Assembly (NCBI RefSeq): GCF_001660815.1 | Contig: NZ_LYMI01000026.1 | Span: 1 to 61,220 of the forward strand | DNA from: Xanthomonas nasturtii | GTDB taxonomy: Bacteria; Pseudomonadota; Gammaproteobacteria; Xanthomonadales; Xanthomonadaceae | DNA: 61,220 bases | Direction of reading: 5' to 3' | In this document: in pieces, positions 18,314 through 30,600 of the stretch | How positions within the stretch are numbered: the stretch's first letter is position 1 | Layout: every line of letters starts with the position of its first letter | Notes under the pieces: generated by a model | The model's input: only the letters and a program-made list of their open reading frames with translations | Database searches by the model: none | Told to the model about the DNA's origin: nothing | Translations under genes and position numbers: made by a program

Positions 18314-19581
18314 GCCTGCAATCTCTCCGCGATCAGGGCCAGCAGTTGGTCGGCCAGTTCGGTTTTGCTGCTACTGGGAAACGCGCGCTCGCCGCCCTGC
18401 CAATAGGCCGTTGCCGCGTTGTTGTCGCTTTCGAAGCCGCCGCCTTCGATGCCCACCTGGTTGGCGATGATCAGATCCAGCCGCTTGGCCGCCAGCTTGC
18501 CACGCGCGTAGTGCTCCACGTCGTGCGTTTCGGCAGCAAAACCGACCACCAGTTTCAAGGCGCCGGTCTGCGTGGCGACCTCGGACAGGATGTCCGGGGT
18601 GCGCACCAGTTCCAGGGTCAGCGTCTCACCGGTCTTCTTGATCTTCTGCGCGACCACCCGCTTGGGGGTGTAGTCGGCCACCGCGGCGGCACCGATGTAG
18701 ATGTCGGCCGGGAATGCGCCCAGCACCGCATCGCGCATCTGCGCAGCCGAACGCACGTCGATGCGCTGCACGCCGGCCGGCGTGGTCTGGTGCACCGGCC
18801 CGCTGACCAGCACCACCTCGGCGCCCTGCCGGGCGGCTGCGGCGGCCAGGGCGTAGCCCATCTTGCCGCTGCTGCGGTTGCCGACGTAACGCACCGGATC
18901 CAGGTCTTCGAAGGTGGGGCCGGCGCTGATCACGATGCGCAGGCCATCCAACTGCGCGCTGCTGGGCACGAACGCCGGCGCAGCCGTGCCGCTGGCGCCG
19001 ATTGGAGCGGCGCTCACGGGGGCGCCGCCAGCCAACGCGGCAATGATCTCCGCCGGCTCGGCCAGCCGCCCGGGGCCGGACTCGCCTTCGGCCAGCGGGC
19101 CATCGTCCGGGCCCACCACGGCAACCGCGCGCGCGCGCAATGTCGCCACGTTCGCCTGCGTGGCCGGATGCAGCCACATGCGATGGTTCATGGCCGGGGC
19201 CACGGTCAGCGGCGCAGTCGTGGCCAGGCACAACGTGGTGACCAGGTCGTCGGCCAGCCCGTGCGCCAGGCGCGCCAGCAGGTCGGCGGTGGCCGGGGCC
19301 ACGATCACCCGGTCGGCCCAGCGCGCCAGTTCGATATGGCCCATCGCCTGCTCGGCGGCGCTGTCCCACAGGGTGGTGCGGGTGGGTTGCCCGGACAGCG
19401 CCTGGAAGCTCAGCGGGGTGACGAATTGTTGCGCGCCGCTGGTCATGGCGACCTGCACCTGCGCACCGGCGTCGCGCAGGCGACGGACCAGTTCGAGCGA
19501 TTTGTAAGCGGCGATGCCTCCGCCGACGCACAGCAGCAAACGCTGTCCGTCCAGGGGGCGGGCCTGAGTGGAGCCGATCAC
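18310..19581 (-). CDS. coaBC: Bifunctional phosphopantothenoylcysteine decarboxylase/phosphopantothenate-cysteine ligase
   Basis: Carries out two consecutive steps of coenzyme A synthesis. The 423-residue fusion has an N-terminal flavin-dependent CoaC half with [14 protein letters not shown] (about 18-31), the active-site His in [11 protein letters not shown] and PAMNHRMW. The C-terminal CoaB half has [25 protein letters not shown] and [11 protein letters not shown]. The linker around residues 180-205 is Ala/Pro-rich. It heads the leftward coaBC-dut-algC operon and is divergent from radC, as in Pseudomonas. Confidence 0.97.
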   Translation of the reverse strand: MIGSTQARPLDGQRLLLCVGGGIAAYKSLELVRRLRDAGAQVQVAMTSGAQQFVTPLSFQALSGQPTRTTLWDSAAEQAMGHIELARWADRVIVAPATADLLARLAHGLADDLVTTLCLATTAPLTVAPAMNHRMWLHPATQANVATLRARAVAVVGPDDGPLAEGESGPGRLAEPAEIIAALAGGAPVSAAPIGASGTAAPAFVPSSAQLDGLRIVISAGPTFEDLDPVRYVGNRSSGKMGYALAAAAARQGAEVVLVSGPVHQTTPAGVQRIDVRSAAQMRDAVLGAFPADIYIGAAAVADYTPKRVVAQKIKKTGETLTLELVRTPDILSEVATQTGALKLVVGFAAETHDVEHYARGKLAAKRLDLIIANQVGIEGGGFESDNNAATAYWQGGERAFPSSSKTELADQLLALIAERLQA

Positions 19582-19677
19582 GTCGGGGTCGTCCTACGGT
19601 TACAAGGACAACTAGATTAGCCGATGCCCCCGCTTGGCCTGATGGGCGTGCGCGATGAGCACCGGCAATCTGGCCAT

Positions 19678-20355
19678 ATGCACATACACGACTGGCCCAC
19701 CCACGAACGCCCGCGCGAGAAACTTCTGGCGCGCGGGGCCACTGCCCTCTCCGATGCCGAGCTGCTGGCGATCTTCGTCGGCTCGGGCCTGCGCGGCCAG
19801 GACGCGGTGCAGACCGCGCGCGACCTGCTGCACCGGCACGGCCCGCTGCGCCTGCTGCTGGACCGCCCGGCCAAGACCCTTTCGCGCCTGCCCGGGCTGG
19901 GCCCGGCCTCGGCCTGCAAGCTCGCTGCGGCCATGGAACTGGCCCACCGCCACCTGATGAGCGCGCTGGAACGCGGCGAAGCGCTCAGCGACCCGCCAAG
20001 CGTGGGCCGCTATTTCTCGCAGCGGCTGCGCGCGCGGGCCTACGAAGTGTTCGCGGTGCTGTTCCTGGACAACCGCCACCGCGCCATCGCCTTCGAAGAG
20101 GTGTTCACCGGCACCATCGACGGCGCCGACATCCACCCGCGCGAAGTGGTGCGGCGGGCGCTACTGCACAACGCGGCGGCGGTGATCGTCGGGCACAACC
20201 ATCCGTCCGGCAATCCAGAGCCGTCCGAGGCCGACCGTGCGGTCACCAAACGGCTGCTGGACGGCCTGGATCTGGTGGACATCCGCCTGCTGGACCATTT
20301 CGTCATCGGCGATGGACGCCCCGTCTCGCTGGCCGAGCGCGGCTGGCTGGAATGA
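19678..20355 (+). CDS. radC: RadC family JAB-domain protein
   Basis: A widely conserved protein once linked to DNA repair; its biochemical role is still unclear. The 225-residue protein begins [17 protein letters not shown]. It has a helix-hairpin-helix-like region ([15 protein letters not shown]) and ends in a JAMM metalloprotease-like domain with the full [14 protein letters not shown] motif, so metal ligands are intact. An upstream in-frame ATG at 19624 would add 18 unconserved residues, so 19678 was preferred. Confidence 0.94.
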   Translation: MHIHDWPTHERPREKLLARGATALSDAELLAIFVGSGLRGQDAVQTARDLLHRHGPLRLLLDRPAKTLSRLPGLGPASACKLAAAMELAHRHLMSALERGEALSDPPSVGRYFSQRLRARAYEVFAVLFLDNRHRAIAFEEVFTGTIDGADIHPREVVRRALLHNAAAVIVGHNHPSGNPEPSEADRAVTKRLLDGLDLVDIRLLDHFVIGDGRPVSLAERGWLE

Positions 20356-20442
20356 CCGGCGTCGCGCTGACCTGAACCATCGGCCGGACCCCGGGCCGCG
20401 TGGTCGGGTAAAATCGCGGGTTTGGTTCCAAGCAGATCCCAC

Positions 20443-22131
20443 GTGAAAGCCCTACTCCGCGCACTGATCGGCCAAGGCATCGAAGCCTTGCGCGCCAACG
20501 GCACCCTGCCTGCCGACACCCTGCCGCCGGACTTTGTGGTCGAGCGACCCAAGACCCGTGAGCACGGCGACTTCGCCACCAACGCCGCGATGCTGCTGGC
20601 CAAAGCCGCGCGCAGCAATCCGCGCGCGCTGGCGCAGGCGCTGGTTGCCGCGCTGCCGGCCAGCGAGGACGTGGCCAAGGTGGAAATCGCCGGCCCCGGC
20701 TTCATCAACTTCCACTTGGCCGCCACCGCGTATCAGCGCGAAGTGGCGCATGTGATCAAGCAGGGCCACGACTACGGCCGCGGGCTCGCCGGCAATGGTC
20801 GCTCGGTGGGCGTGGAATACGTCTCGGCCAACCCGACCGGCCCGCTGCATGTCGGCCACGGCCGCGCCGCGGCGATCGGCGACAGCCTGGCGCGCGTGCT
20901 CGATGCCAATGGCTGGAACGTCAAGCGCGAGTTCTACTACAACGATGCCGGCGTGCAGATCGAAAACCTGGCGTTGTCGGTGCAGGCGCGCGCGCAGGGG
21001 CTCACCCCCGACAGCGACGGCTGGCCGGAAAACGGCTATCGGGGCGACTACATCGCCGATGTGGCCAACGCCTACCTGGCCGGCGACAGCGTCGACCTGG
21101 AAGGCCATCTGGTCACTGGCACCAAGGATCCAGCCGATCTCGAATCGATCCGCCGCTTCGCGGTGGCGTATCTGCGTAACGAGCAGAACCACGACCTGGC
21201 CGCGTTCCGGGTCGATTTCGATATCTACTTCCTGGAAAGCTCGCTGTACAAGGACGGCAAGGTCGAAGAAGCGGTGCAAAAGCTGATCGCTTCCGGGCAT
21301 ACGTACGAGGAAGGCGGCGCGTTGTGGCTCAAGTCCACCGACTTCGGCGACGACAAGGACCGCGTCATGCGCAAGTCCGACGGCACCTACACCTACTTCG
21401 TGCCGGACGTGGCCTATCACCTGACCAAGTGGCAGCGCGGCTACGAGCGCGCCATCACCGAGCTGGGCGCCGACCACCACGGCTCGCTGACGCGCGTGCG
21501 CGCCGGCCTGCAGGCGATGGAGCTGGGCATCCCGCAGGGCTGGCCGGAATACGTGCTGCACCAGATGGTCACGGTGATGCGTGGCGGTGAGGAAGTGAAG
21601 CTGTCCAAGCGTGCCGGCAGCTACGTCACCCTGCGCGACCTCATCGAAGAAACCAGCGCCGATGCGGTGCGCTGGTTCCTGATCGCACGCAAGCCCGATT
21701 CGCAGCTCACCTTCGACATCGATCTGGCGCGCGCGCAGAGCAACGACAACCCGGTGTTCTACGTGCAGTACGCGCATGCACGGGTGTGCAGCGTGCTGCG
21801 CCAGGCGCAGGAAAAAGGCTACAAGTACGATCAGACCCATGGCCTGGCCGAGCTCGCACGCCTGGACGACGAGCATTCGCTCGCCGTGATGCTGGAGCTG
21901 TCGCGCTACCCGGAGGTTGTGGAAATCGCCGGCCAGGCGCTGGAGCCGTACCAGATCGCGCAATACCTGCGTGAATTGGCGCATGCCTTCCACACGTGGT
22001 ATCACAACAGCAAGGTGCTGGTGGACGATGCCGCCGAGCGCGACGCCAAGCTCACCCTGGCCGTCGCCACCCAGCAGGTGCTTGCCAATGGCCTGGAACT
22101 GCTCGGCGTCAGCGCTCCGGAAAAGATGTAA
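20443..22131 (+). CDS. argS: Arginyl-tRNA synthetase
   Basis: Charges tRNA-Arg with arginine. The 562-residue protein has the N-terminal Add-1 tRNA-recognition domain and the class I signature [15 protein letters not shown] (HVGH as the HIGH motif). It also has [12 protein letters not shown] (KMSK-type) and the DALR anticodon-binding domain at the end (about 440-562). Translation most likely begins at the GTG at 20443, giving [12 protein letters not shown] frame opening exists at 20422, but the family N-terminus fits the GTG. Confidence 0.96.
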   Translation: MKALLRALIGQGIEALRANGTLPADTLPPDFVVERPKTREHGDFATNAAMLLAKAARSNPRALAQALVAALPASEDVAKVEIAGPGFINFHLAATAYQREVAHVIKQGHDYGRGLAGNGRSVGVEYVSANPTGPLHVGHGRAAAIGDSLARVLDANGWNVKREFYYNDAGVQIENLALSVQARAQGLTPDSDGWPENGYRGDYIADVANAYLAGDSVDLEGHLVTGTKDPADLESIRRFAVAYLRNEQNHDLAAFRVDFDIYFLESSLYKDGKVEEAVQKLIASGHTYEEGGALWLKSTDFGDDKDRVMRKSDGTYTYFVPDVAYHLTKWQRGYERAITELGADHHGSLTRVRAGLQAMELGIPQGWPEYVLHQMVTVMRGGEEVKLSKRAGSYVTLRDLIEETSADAVRWFLIARKPDSQLTFDIDLARAQSNDNPVFYVQYAHARVCSVLRQAQEKGYKYDQTHGLAELARLDDEHSLAVMLELSRYPEVVEIAGQALEPYQIAQYLRELAHAFHTWYHNSKVLVDDAAERDAKLTLAVATQQVLANGLELLGVSAPEKM

Positions 22132-22194
22132 TCGCGCGGCAGCGTCAGGGAGCCAACGCAGGCAGCTGGCACAGTGCATGGCGCCGTGGCGAAT

Positions 22195-22237
22195 GCCCGG
22201 TGAGCGCCACCTGGGGCGCTGCCGGCGCTCACCGGGC
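22195..22237 (+). terminator. Long GC-rich hairpin after argS
   Basis: A perfect 14-bp stem (GCCCGGTGAGCGCC pairing with GGCGCTCACCGGGC) encloses a 15-base loop, 64 bases after the argS stop. There is no T-run, so it could be an RNA-stabilising or Rho-assisted end rather than a classic intrinsic terminator. Confidence 0.45.
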
Positions 22238-22314
22238 GATCAGTGCAGCAGCGCTGATCGCCGCAGCAAGTCGGGCCAGCTGGCTCGCAACGACACGATT
22301 CGGAGAAGTGGTAG

Positions 22315-23202
22315 ATGGCAGCACGACGCGGTAAAAGTCAGGCCCGACGCAACACCAGCAATGGCACCCCAGGTTGGGTGTGGCTGGTGGCTGGCGCCGC
22401 GATTGCAGCAGTGATCTTCCTGGCGGCACCCAACCTGTTCAAAAAGGACGGCGACGGTTTCCTGCGTGTGGGCCCGCGTGCCAACCCGGATGCGCAGCCC
22501 GAGCCGGTGGCCGATGCCGACGTGGATACGCCGGCCGAATTGCCCAAGCCCAGCGCGCAGCCGCCCAAGCCGCAGGGCAAACCCGGCAATGCGCAGACCC
22601 AGTACGACTTCTACACCTTGCTGCCCGGCAAGGAAGTGCAGATGTCCGACGCCGAACTGGCTGCCAGCGCGCGCGCCGAAGAGGCTGCGCGTGCGCGCGC
22701 GGCATTGGAAGGCAAGCCGGTGCCACCGGCACCCGGTGCGGCCGCAAGCGTCGCCGCTGCGACGCCGGCCGCAAGCGTGCCGGTACCCTTGAACGAATCT
22801 GCCGCCAGCGCGCCCAAGCCGCTGCCGGAAACCGCTCCGGCACGGCCAGTTGCGACCCCGGCGCAGGCCGGTACTGCGGCCATCACCACGCCAGCGGCCA
22901 CGGCGCCAAAGCCTGCGACAACGCCTTCGGCTGCTGCGCCCTCGCCCGCTGCAGCGGCGGTGACCGACAACACCCGCTACATCCTGCAGGCTGGCTCGTT
23001 CGGCGCCTCCGGCGATGCCGAATCGACCAAGGCCAAGCTGGCGATGATGGGCCTGGCCGCACGCGTGGAATCGGCCGAAATCAGCGGCAAGACGGTCTAC
23101 CGCGTGCGCATGGGGCCCTACGGCAGCGCCGGCGAACTGGCCGAAGCCAAGCAGAAGCTCACCGGCAGTGGCCTGCCCGCCATTGCGATCAAGGCGCAGT
23201 AA
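22315..23202 (+). CDS. SPOR-domain cell-division protein (FtsN-like)
   Basis: A bitopic inner-membrane protein predicted to bind denuded septal peptidoglycan. The 295-residue protein has a basic cytoplasmic tail, one membrane segment (about 20-38), and a long Pro/Ala-rich periplasmic linker (about 45-215). A C-terminal SPOR domain follows (about 218-295; YILQAGSFGASGDAE...YRVRMGPYGS). Position after argS and overall build match FtsN of related bacteria, but the linker is unalignable, so FtsN identity is inference. Confidence 0.85.
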   Translation: MAARRGKSQARRNTSNGTPGWVWLVAGAAIAAVIFLAAPNLFKKDGDGFLRVGPRANPDAQPEPVADADVDTPAELPKPSAQPPKPQGKPGNAQTQYDFYTLLPGKEVQMSDAELAASARAEEAARARAALEGKPVPPAPGAAASVAAATPAASVPVPLNESAASAPKPLPETAPARPVATPAQAGTAAITTPAATAPKPATTPSAAAPSPAAAAVTDNTRYILQAGSFGASGDAESTKAKLAMMGLAARVESAEISGKTVYRVRMGPYGSAGELAEAKQKLTGSGLPAIAIKAQ

Positions 23203-23211
23203 GCGCGCGTG

Positions 23212-23760
23212 ATGCGCCCCTGCGCTGGCGTGTTGCTGGGCGTGCTGGCGTGGGCCGGCCCGGCGCAGGCCACCGACCAGATTCCCGACCGCATCCAGAT
23301 CGACGGCCAGCAGGCGACGTTGCTGGCCGAACCGCTGTCCGGGCCCCTGGACGACCCGGCCACCTGGAAGCGCTTCGCGGCGCACGCACGCAGTGCGATG
23401 GGCAGCTGCAGCGCCAACTGGCGCGGCTATCGCGCGGACTGGCGGCTGGACGCACAGCAGCTGGTGCTCGATCGCGTCGTGCTGGGCGCCTGCGCCGATA
23501 CGCCACCGACCTTGCCGTTGGACGTCCTGTTCCCCGGCCAGCCAGCGCCAGTGCCGGCCGTGTGGATGGATGGCGAAGTCATCGTCGAGCTGCCGTCCAC
23601 CGCGACGACTGCCACGCACGCAGCAGGCGCCTACGTGGTGCTGCGGCTGCGCCGTGGCCATGTCGTCTCGCGCGAGAGCTTGACCGAAGAGATGCTGCGT
23701 ACGCGGCGTGCCGCAATGGCAAGTCCGCCCCCCCTGCGCTCTGAAACCGCCTTGCATTGA
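23212..23760 (+). CDS. Secreted protein of unknown function
   Basis: A 182-residue protein with a signal peptide (about 1-20, cleavage after PAQA) and two cysteines in the mature part (in MGSCSANW and LGACADT) that could form a disulfide. No recognised domain. A GTG one codon upstream (23209) is an alternative start. It starts 9 bases after the SPOR gene stop and probably shares its transcript. Confidence 0.65.
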   Translation: MRPCAGVLLGVLAWAGPAQATDQIPDRIQIDGQQATLLAEPLSGPLDDPATWKRFAAHARSAMGSCSANWRGYRADWRLDAQQLVLDRVVLGACADTPPTLPLDVLFPGQPAPVPAVWMDGEVIVELPSTATTATHAAGAYVVLRLRRGHVVSRESLTEEMLRTRRAAMASPPPLRSETALH

Positions 23761-24549
<789 letters not shown>

Positions 24550-24650
24550 GGCAGTACGCCTGACAGGCGGCTGCAAACGGTCAGCGCGCAACCTGCGAGC
24601 TACGCGGTGTGATGCACCGCGCAAGCCATACGCCGCATCCAACGGAACAT

Positions 24651-24684
24651 CGAAAAGCCGCGCACTGCGCGGCTTTTTCTTTTT
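24651..24684 (+). terminator. Intrinsic terminator after the SDR gene
   Basis: AAAAGCCGCGCA, a one-base loop, then TGCGCGGCTTTTTC form a strong stem followed by a T-rich tract. An A-run on the other side means it could also work leftward, but no leftward gene reaches it. Confidence 0.8.
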
Positions 24685-24814
24685 CGGTTCCGCCCGTCAG
24701 ATGGATGGACTGCAACCAGCACGTACAACGCGTCGTCGAGCTACGCCCACGACCCGGGCAGTGTGGCCACTAGCGCACCGAAGACTTGAGTGAACTCACC
24801 AGCCACTGACCGCA

Positions 24815-25942
24815 TCACGCCAGCTCGGCATCACTGCGCGCAGCTGCACGTCGCCGTAGCAGCACACCGCGCAGCTGGAGAAACGGGCGCTCCACCGCGT
24901 AATGCAGCAACGCACCCGCCGCCAGCGCCACCACGCCATACACCACAAATGCCAGGATGCCGCGGCCGTCCAGCGTGGCGCCAAACCAGCTCTGGGTCAC
25001 ATGGAACATCGCCTTGTGGGTCAGATACACGCTGTAGGACATCGCCGCCAGCCACGCAGCGCCCGGCACGCGCAGCCGGCCAAGTGCGCTGCCGGTCGCA
25101 GTGCCCGCCAATACCAGCAACGCCAGCCCGAGCGAGAGCACCGGCCAGCCCACCGCGTTGCCGAGCAGACCGGTGCGTTCGCGAAACAACCACATCGCCA
25201 GCGCCAGGACGGCCACGCCGGCAAGCGCCCAGGTGTTGCCGCGCTGCTGCAGCCACTGCCAGCTATGCTGGCGAAAGACCTTCAATACCGCCAGCACCAC
25301 ACCCGCCAGCAAACCATCCAGCCGGTTCCAGGTGGGGTAATAGATGTCTTCGACAAACCAGTTGCGCTGCTGCCCGCCGCCGAGTTGATCCAGCGCCGTG
25401 TTGTGCAGCCAGACGCTGGTGCGCAAGGCGATGCCGGCAAGAACTACCGCAACGCACACCGCGACCACGCGCTTGGCCGATGGGCGCCGCAACAGCAACG
25501 TCGCCAGCAGTGGAAACACCAGATAGAAATGCTCTTCCACACATAACGACCAGGCGTGCGAAAACGCGGCCTGCTCGCCGTAATCGACGAACAGGTTCAA
25601 GCTGAAGGTGACGAACATCCACCATGGCGCCAGCCCGGGCGACTCGCGGAAACCCGGCCATGCCATATATATCGCCAGCACCACCAAAAACGCCGGCAGG
25701 ATGCGGAAGGCACGGCGCAGGTAGAAATCGGCAAAGTCCAACTGCTTGCCGCGCGACAGCGGAGTCAGCACCTGTGTGCCGATCAAAAAACCGCTCAGCA
25801 CGAAGAACAGGTCCACGCCCATCCAGCCGTAGCGCGACAGCCACGCCCAGTCCGGCCCCAGCCCGCCGACCACGAACGAATGGAACAGCATCACCCAGAC
25901 GATGGCGATCCCACGCAACAGGTCCAGAGCGCGATAGTGCAT
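24815..25942 (-). CDS. Acyltransferase family 3 membrane protein (OafA/YrhL-like)
   Basis: An integral-membrane O-acyltransferase of 375 residues with about ten membrane helices. It has the family signatures: LDLLRGIAIVWVMLFHS at the start (with the functional His), GWMGVDLFFVLSGFLIG, and RRAFRILPAFLV. Such enzymes acetylate or acylate surface sugars or glycolipids. The start at 25942 was preferred because an upstream extension lacks conserved sequence. It is third in a leftward series after the NRPS and the glycosyltransferase, separated by 340 bases. Whether it modifies their product is a guess. Confidence 0.85.
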   Translation of the reverse strand: MHYRALDLLRGIAIVWVMLFHSFVVGGLGPDWAWLSRYGWMGVDLFFVLSGFLIGTQVLTPLSRGKQLDFADFYLRRAFRILPAFLVVLAIYMAWPGFRESPGLAPWWMFVTFSLNLFVDYGEQAAFSHAWSLCVEEHFYLVFPLLATLLLRRPSAKRVVAVCVAVVLAGIALRTSVWLHNTALDQLGGGQQRNWFVEDIYYPTWNRLDGLLAGVVLAVLKVFRQHSWQWLQQRGNTWALAGVAVLALAMWLFRERTGLLGNAVGWPVLSLGLALLVLAGTATGSALGRLRVPGAAWLAAMSYSVYLTHKAMFHVTQSWFGATLDGRGILAFVVYGVVALAAGALLHYAVERPFLQLRGVLLRRRAAARSDAELA

Positions 25943-26282
25943 GCGGGCGCGAGCAGCCGAGGGAGCCCGATTGTGCCGTATGCCGATGGCGCGCAGCGCG
26001 TTGCTGGGCCTGCGTAGCAGCGCGATTGCGATCGCGATTAAAACCGACATCGAAACCGATGCGGCCAATCACCAGCATGCCGCACTGCTACCGCAGCTGC
26101 GTCCCCTCCCTGTGCCTGGCTGCTGGCGCATTACAACGGCGGCGATTGCGACGCGCGCACGCCGACTCGCATGCCGCCGCCAACCACGCAGTGCCGCGCT
26201 AGACGCTGCACTGCACGTTGCGAACGCTGCGGCCTGATCCGCAGCGTCCCCACGCTTACGCAACGGCATATTGCTCGATCCG
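25943..26282. other. Intergenic region between acyltransferase and glycosyltransferase
   Basis: 340 bases with no supported gene. Frames crossing it on both strands show shadow-type composition. Confidence 0.4.
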
Positions 26283-27626
26283 TTACGCGACAGCGTGCTG
26301 TTCAGTGCGTGCGATCGCTGCTGGCAGCGCTGCAGCCGGTGCAAGCAGTTGCCAGGCTTCCAGCTGATCGACCGCATTGCGTACACCGTCTTCGTCGCGG
26401 ATGCGTTGACCGAGCGCGCGCGCAGCCGCACGCATGGCCGGCGCGCTCGCCTGCTGGATGGCGGCGGCCAGGGTTTCCGGCTGCAACCCGACCCGCGCCA
26501 GCGCCGGCGGCGCAATGCCGCGCTGGGCCAGGCAATGCGCCCAGAACGGTTGGTCGTAGCCGAACGGCAACACCACCGACGGCACCCCGGCCGTCAGCGC
26601 CGCGCCGGTGGTACCGGCGCCGCCGTGATGCACCGCCACCGCCACGCGCGGGAATAGCCAATCGTGCGGGGCCTGTTCCAGATTGAAAAAGCGCTCGGCA
26701 TCCTCGTCGGCAGCGCTCTCCCCGGCCGCCAGCCCGCCCCAGCCGCTGGCCAGCAAGGCGCGTTGCCCGGTCAGCCGCACTGCCGCCTTGACCGTGGCAG
26801 TGAGCTGCGCCGCATCGCTGCTGGTCATGCTGCCGAAGCCGATGTACAGCGGCGGCGGGCCGGCCTGCAGAAACGCCTGCAGCGCCGCCGGTGGTTGCCA
26901 CTGCGGCTGCGGCAGTTGCCAGAACCCGCAAACCTGCGCGCTGGGCGGCCAATCCGGCGGGCGCGGGCACAGCTGCGCGCTGTAGCCATAGATCACCCGC
27001 AGCGCACTGCGATCCGGGCCGGTCCAGGGATACGCCGGCAACCCCAGTGCCGGGCGCACGATGTCGTTGAGCGCCGGCCGCAGCAGCTGCCAGCCGGCAA
27101 AGCGCACCAGGTGATGCAGCGCCACGCTCACCCGCCCCGGCAGACGCACGCTGGGCATCACCATCAACGGCAGATGGCGCGACGCGGTGAGCGGCTGCAG
27201 TTGCGCGAACACCACCGGCACGCCGTACGCCTGGCCCAGGCTATGCGCCAGAAAACTCGCACTGCCCACGCCTAGGATCAAACCGGCATCGGCGCAGGCC
27301 GCGCGGCCCTGCTCGGCCCAGTCGCGTGCCCAGCTCAGCAGCTGCGCGCGCAAGGTGCCCCAGATGCCGCGCCAGCCACCACGCATCTCGGCCACCTCCG
27401 GGTTGCCCTGCAGCAGCTTCTGGTGATCGCCGCTGAGCGGGAAGAATTCCAGCCCGTTGGCCCGGATCATCGCTTCGAAATTGCTGCTGGTCAGGACCCG
27501 CACCGGGTAGCCGCGCGCCTGCAGGCCGCGGCCCAACGCGATGATCGGCCGCACATCGCCGTGGGTGCCCAGGGTGGCGATCACCACCGGACGGGTGGGC
27601 GTGATGCCAGCAAGAGACTCAGGCAT
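26283..27626 (-). CDS. UGT-type glycosyltransferase (GT1, sterol/macrolide glucosyltransferase-like)
   Basis: A GT-B enzyme of 447 residues that likely glycosylates a small hydrophobic acceptor. The N-terminal half begins VVIATLGTHGDVRPIIALGRGL, the hallmark of UGT-like antibiotic and sterol glycosyltransferases. The C-terminal donor half has YIGFGSMTSSD and VHHGGAGTTGAALTAGVPSVVLPFGYDQPFWA, matching the nucleotide-sugar signature. Its start overlaps the NRPS end by eight bases, so the two are cotranscribed and translationally coupled. The natural inference is that it decorates the NRPS product. Confidence 0.9.
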   Translation of the reverse strand: MPESLAGITPTRPVVIATLGTHGDVRPIIALGRGLQARGYPVRVLTSSNFEAMIRANGLEFFPLSGDHQKLLQGNPEVAEMRGGWRGIWGTLRAQLLSWARDWAEQGRAACADAGLILGVGSASFLAHSLGQAYGVPVVFAQLQPLTASRHLPLMVMPSVRLPGRVSVALHHLVRFAGWQLLRPALNDIVRPALGLPAYPWTGPDRSALRVIYGYSAQLCPRPPDWPPSAQVCGFWQLPQPQWQPPAALQAFLQAGPPPLYIGFGSMTSSDAAQLTATVKAAVRLTGQRALLASGWGGLAAGESAADEDAERFFNLEQAPHDWLFPRVAVAVHHGGAGTTGAALTAGVPSVVLPFGYDQPFWAHCLAQRGIAPPALARVGLQPETLAAAIQQASAPAMRAAARALGQRIRDEDGVRNAVDQLEAWQLLAPAAALPAAIARTEQHAVA

Positions 27627-30600
27627 ATTCGGCCACCCCGTCGCTGGCGGTGGCGATGCTGCCGCTGCGTTGCGCGGCTTGCGCGGTGGCTGCATGCAGC
27701 AAACCACTGAGCGTGGCCGAATGCGCCGACGACAGCATCGAATGGTGATCGCTGTCCAGCGCGTGCAGGTGCAGGTTGCGCACGTATGGGCGCCAGGCCT
27801 GCGGGCGGTAATCCACCCACACCGCCTCATCGCCGCCGGAACTCATGCGCACGCTGGCTTCGACGAACAGCACGTCCTGGTCCAGCGGCTTGGGCCGATG
27901 ACGCCGCGCCAGCTGCAGGTGATGCTGGGTCATACCGCCCATATCGTCCAGCAGCGTGGGGCGTTGTTCGAGCAGCTGGCGCACCGCGGGCAGATCGTCC
28001 AGCCCGTAGTGCGCGCACAGCAGGCTGGCCAGTTCGGCCACCGTGGTCGGCATCGGCTGGCCCGGTGCCGGATGCAGGCCCAGCGCGTGCACCGAGGCGC
28101 GCACGTTCTCCGATTCCGGCAGCGATGCGGCCTGCTCCAGATGCGGGTAACTGTCGAGCATGGCCAGCAACTCGACTTCTTCTCCAAGCGCATGCAACTC
28201 GGCGGTCATGGCGTGCGCGATCAGCCCGCCCAACGACCACCCCAGCAACCGGTACGGCCCGGCCGGCTGCACGCTGCGCAGCCGCGCCAGGTAGTCGCGC
28301 GCGATCGCCTCGATACTTTCCGGGCGATGCTGCGGGTCGCTCAATGCCGGCGATTGCAGTGCATACACCGGCCACTGCGGATCCAGCTGACCGAGCAAGG
28401 TCAGATACGACCAGCCCAGCCCGACCACCGGGTGGATGCAGAACAGCGGCGTGATGCCGTCCGTGCCCGCACGCAGCGGCAGCAGCACGCTCAACGGGTC
28501 GTTGGGCGTGTGCGCGCTGCGCTTGATCACCTCGGCCAGGCCGGCGATCGTCGGCGCATGGAACAGCGTACCCAGCGGCAATTCCACCCCGAACAGCTGC
28601 GGGAAACGCGCAGCCATTTCCGCCGCACGCAGCGAGTCGCCGCCGAGTTCGAAGAAGTTGTCGTCCACGCCCACCACTTCGATCCCCAGCACGTCCTGCA
28701 ACACTGCCGCCAGCTGGCGTTCGAGCGCATCGCGCGGCGCCAGGTGCGCGCGTTGCGGCAGCGCACCGGGCGCCGGCAATGCGCGCCGATCCAGCTTGCC
28801 GTTGGAGGTCAGCGGCAATGCCGCCAGCGGCACCCACAGGGTGGGAATCATCGATGCGGGCAACCGCTGCTGCAGATGCGCGCGCAGCAGTTCGGTCGAT
28901 GGCGTGCTGCCGTGCTTGCCCACCACATAGGCCAGCAACTGCAAGGCGTGATCGCCATCGCTGTGGCCTACCACCACCGCCTGCGCCACCTGCGAATGCA
29001 GCAGCAACGCGTTTTCGATTTCGGCCGGCTCCACCCGATGGCCGCGGATCTTCAATTGCGCATCGGCGCGCCCGATGAATTCCAGCAGACCATCGCACCG
29101 CTGACGTACGCGGTCGCCGGTGCGGTACATGCTGCTGCCATCGTCGGCGAACGGATCGCGCATGAAGCGCTCGCTGGTCAGCTGGCGTTTGCCGCGATAG
29201 CCCTTGGCCACGCCGGCGCCACCGATGTACAACTCGCCGATCGCACCGGTCGGCAGCGGTTGCCGCTGCGCGTCCAGCACATAGACGCGCGTATTGAGCA
29301 GCGGCCTGCCGATCGGCGGTGCGCCGGCATCGCTCAGCTGCAACGGCATGATGGTGGACCAGATGGTGGTTTCGGTGGGGCCGTACAACTGGGTCAGGCG
29401 CCCCACCCGGCTCAGCAAGTGCGTGGCCAGCTCCGGCACCAGCGCTTCGCCACCGATCAACGCGTGGATGCGATCCAGCGCCAGATCCTGGTTGGCCAGC
29501 AGGATGCGCCACAGCGATGGCGTGGCCTGCACCACGCTGATCTGTTCGTGCGCGATCAGGCGCGCGAGGCTGCGCGGGTCGTGGGTGATGCCGGCCGGTG
29601 CGATGACCACCCGCGCGCCCACCAGCAACGGCAGATACAACTCCAGCCCGGCGATGTCGAAGGTGATGGTGGTGACTGCCAGCACACGATCGCGCGGACG
29701 CAATGCCAGCTCGTGCTCCATCGCATGCAGGAAATTGAACAGGTTGCGGTGGCTGATTTCCACGCCCTTGGGCGCGCCGGTCGAGCCGGAGGTGTACAGC
29801 ACGTAGGCGGTGCCGTCCGGTGTGGCGAGCGGTGCGATCGCTTCCGGCAACACGGCCGGGCGCGGATCCAGCCAGACCATGCCGCCGAGCAGGTAGCGCT
29901 CGCACAAGGCCGGTTCGCACACCAGGGCGATCGCACCGGAATCGTTGAGCATCTGGCGGTTGCGCGCGGCCGGGCTTTCCGGATCCAGCGGCAGGTACGC
30001 CGCACCGCTCCACATCACCGCCAGCAACGCAACCAGCAGTTGCTCGCTACGCGGCAAGGCCACCGCAACCACATCGCCAGGGCCCACGCCATCGGCCACC
30101 CATTGCGCAGCGATACGCGAAGCGAGTTCGCACAGCGTGGCGTAATCCAGCGTGCGGTTGTCGTATTGCACCACCACCGCGGCGGGCATCACCTCGGCAC
30201 GTTGCAGCATGCCATGCAACAGCGTGGCCGGTTCCGGCAGCGGCGCTGCGGTGTTGTTCCAGGTGTGCAGCAGGCGTCGGCGCTCACTGTCGCCGAGCAC
30301 ATCGACCTGGCCCAGCGCACATTCCGGGTCGGCCAGCACCGCCTCGGCCAGATGGGTCAGACGGCGGCAATGTTCGGCCAGCTCATCGCTGTCGTACAAC
30401 GCCGGGTTGGCATCCAGATCGAACCGCAGTGCCGCGCCATCGCCACGCTCGTAGCAGAAGATGGTCAGGTCGTCGGCCGGGCCGTTGGAGAGGTTGTGCG
30501 GCACCGCGTACGCCTCGCCGAAACGCAAGGTGTAATCGAAGGCCTCGATGTTCACTGCCAGCCGCGCGAATTTCTGCTCGATGCCGAACATGCCCAGGTC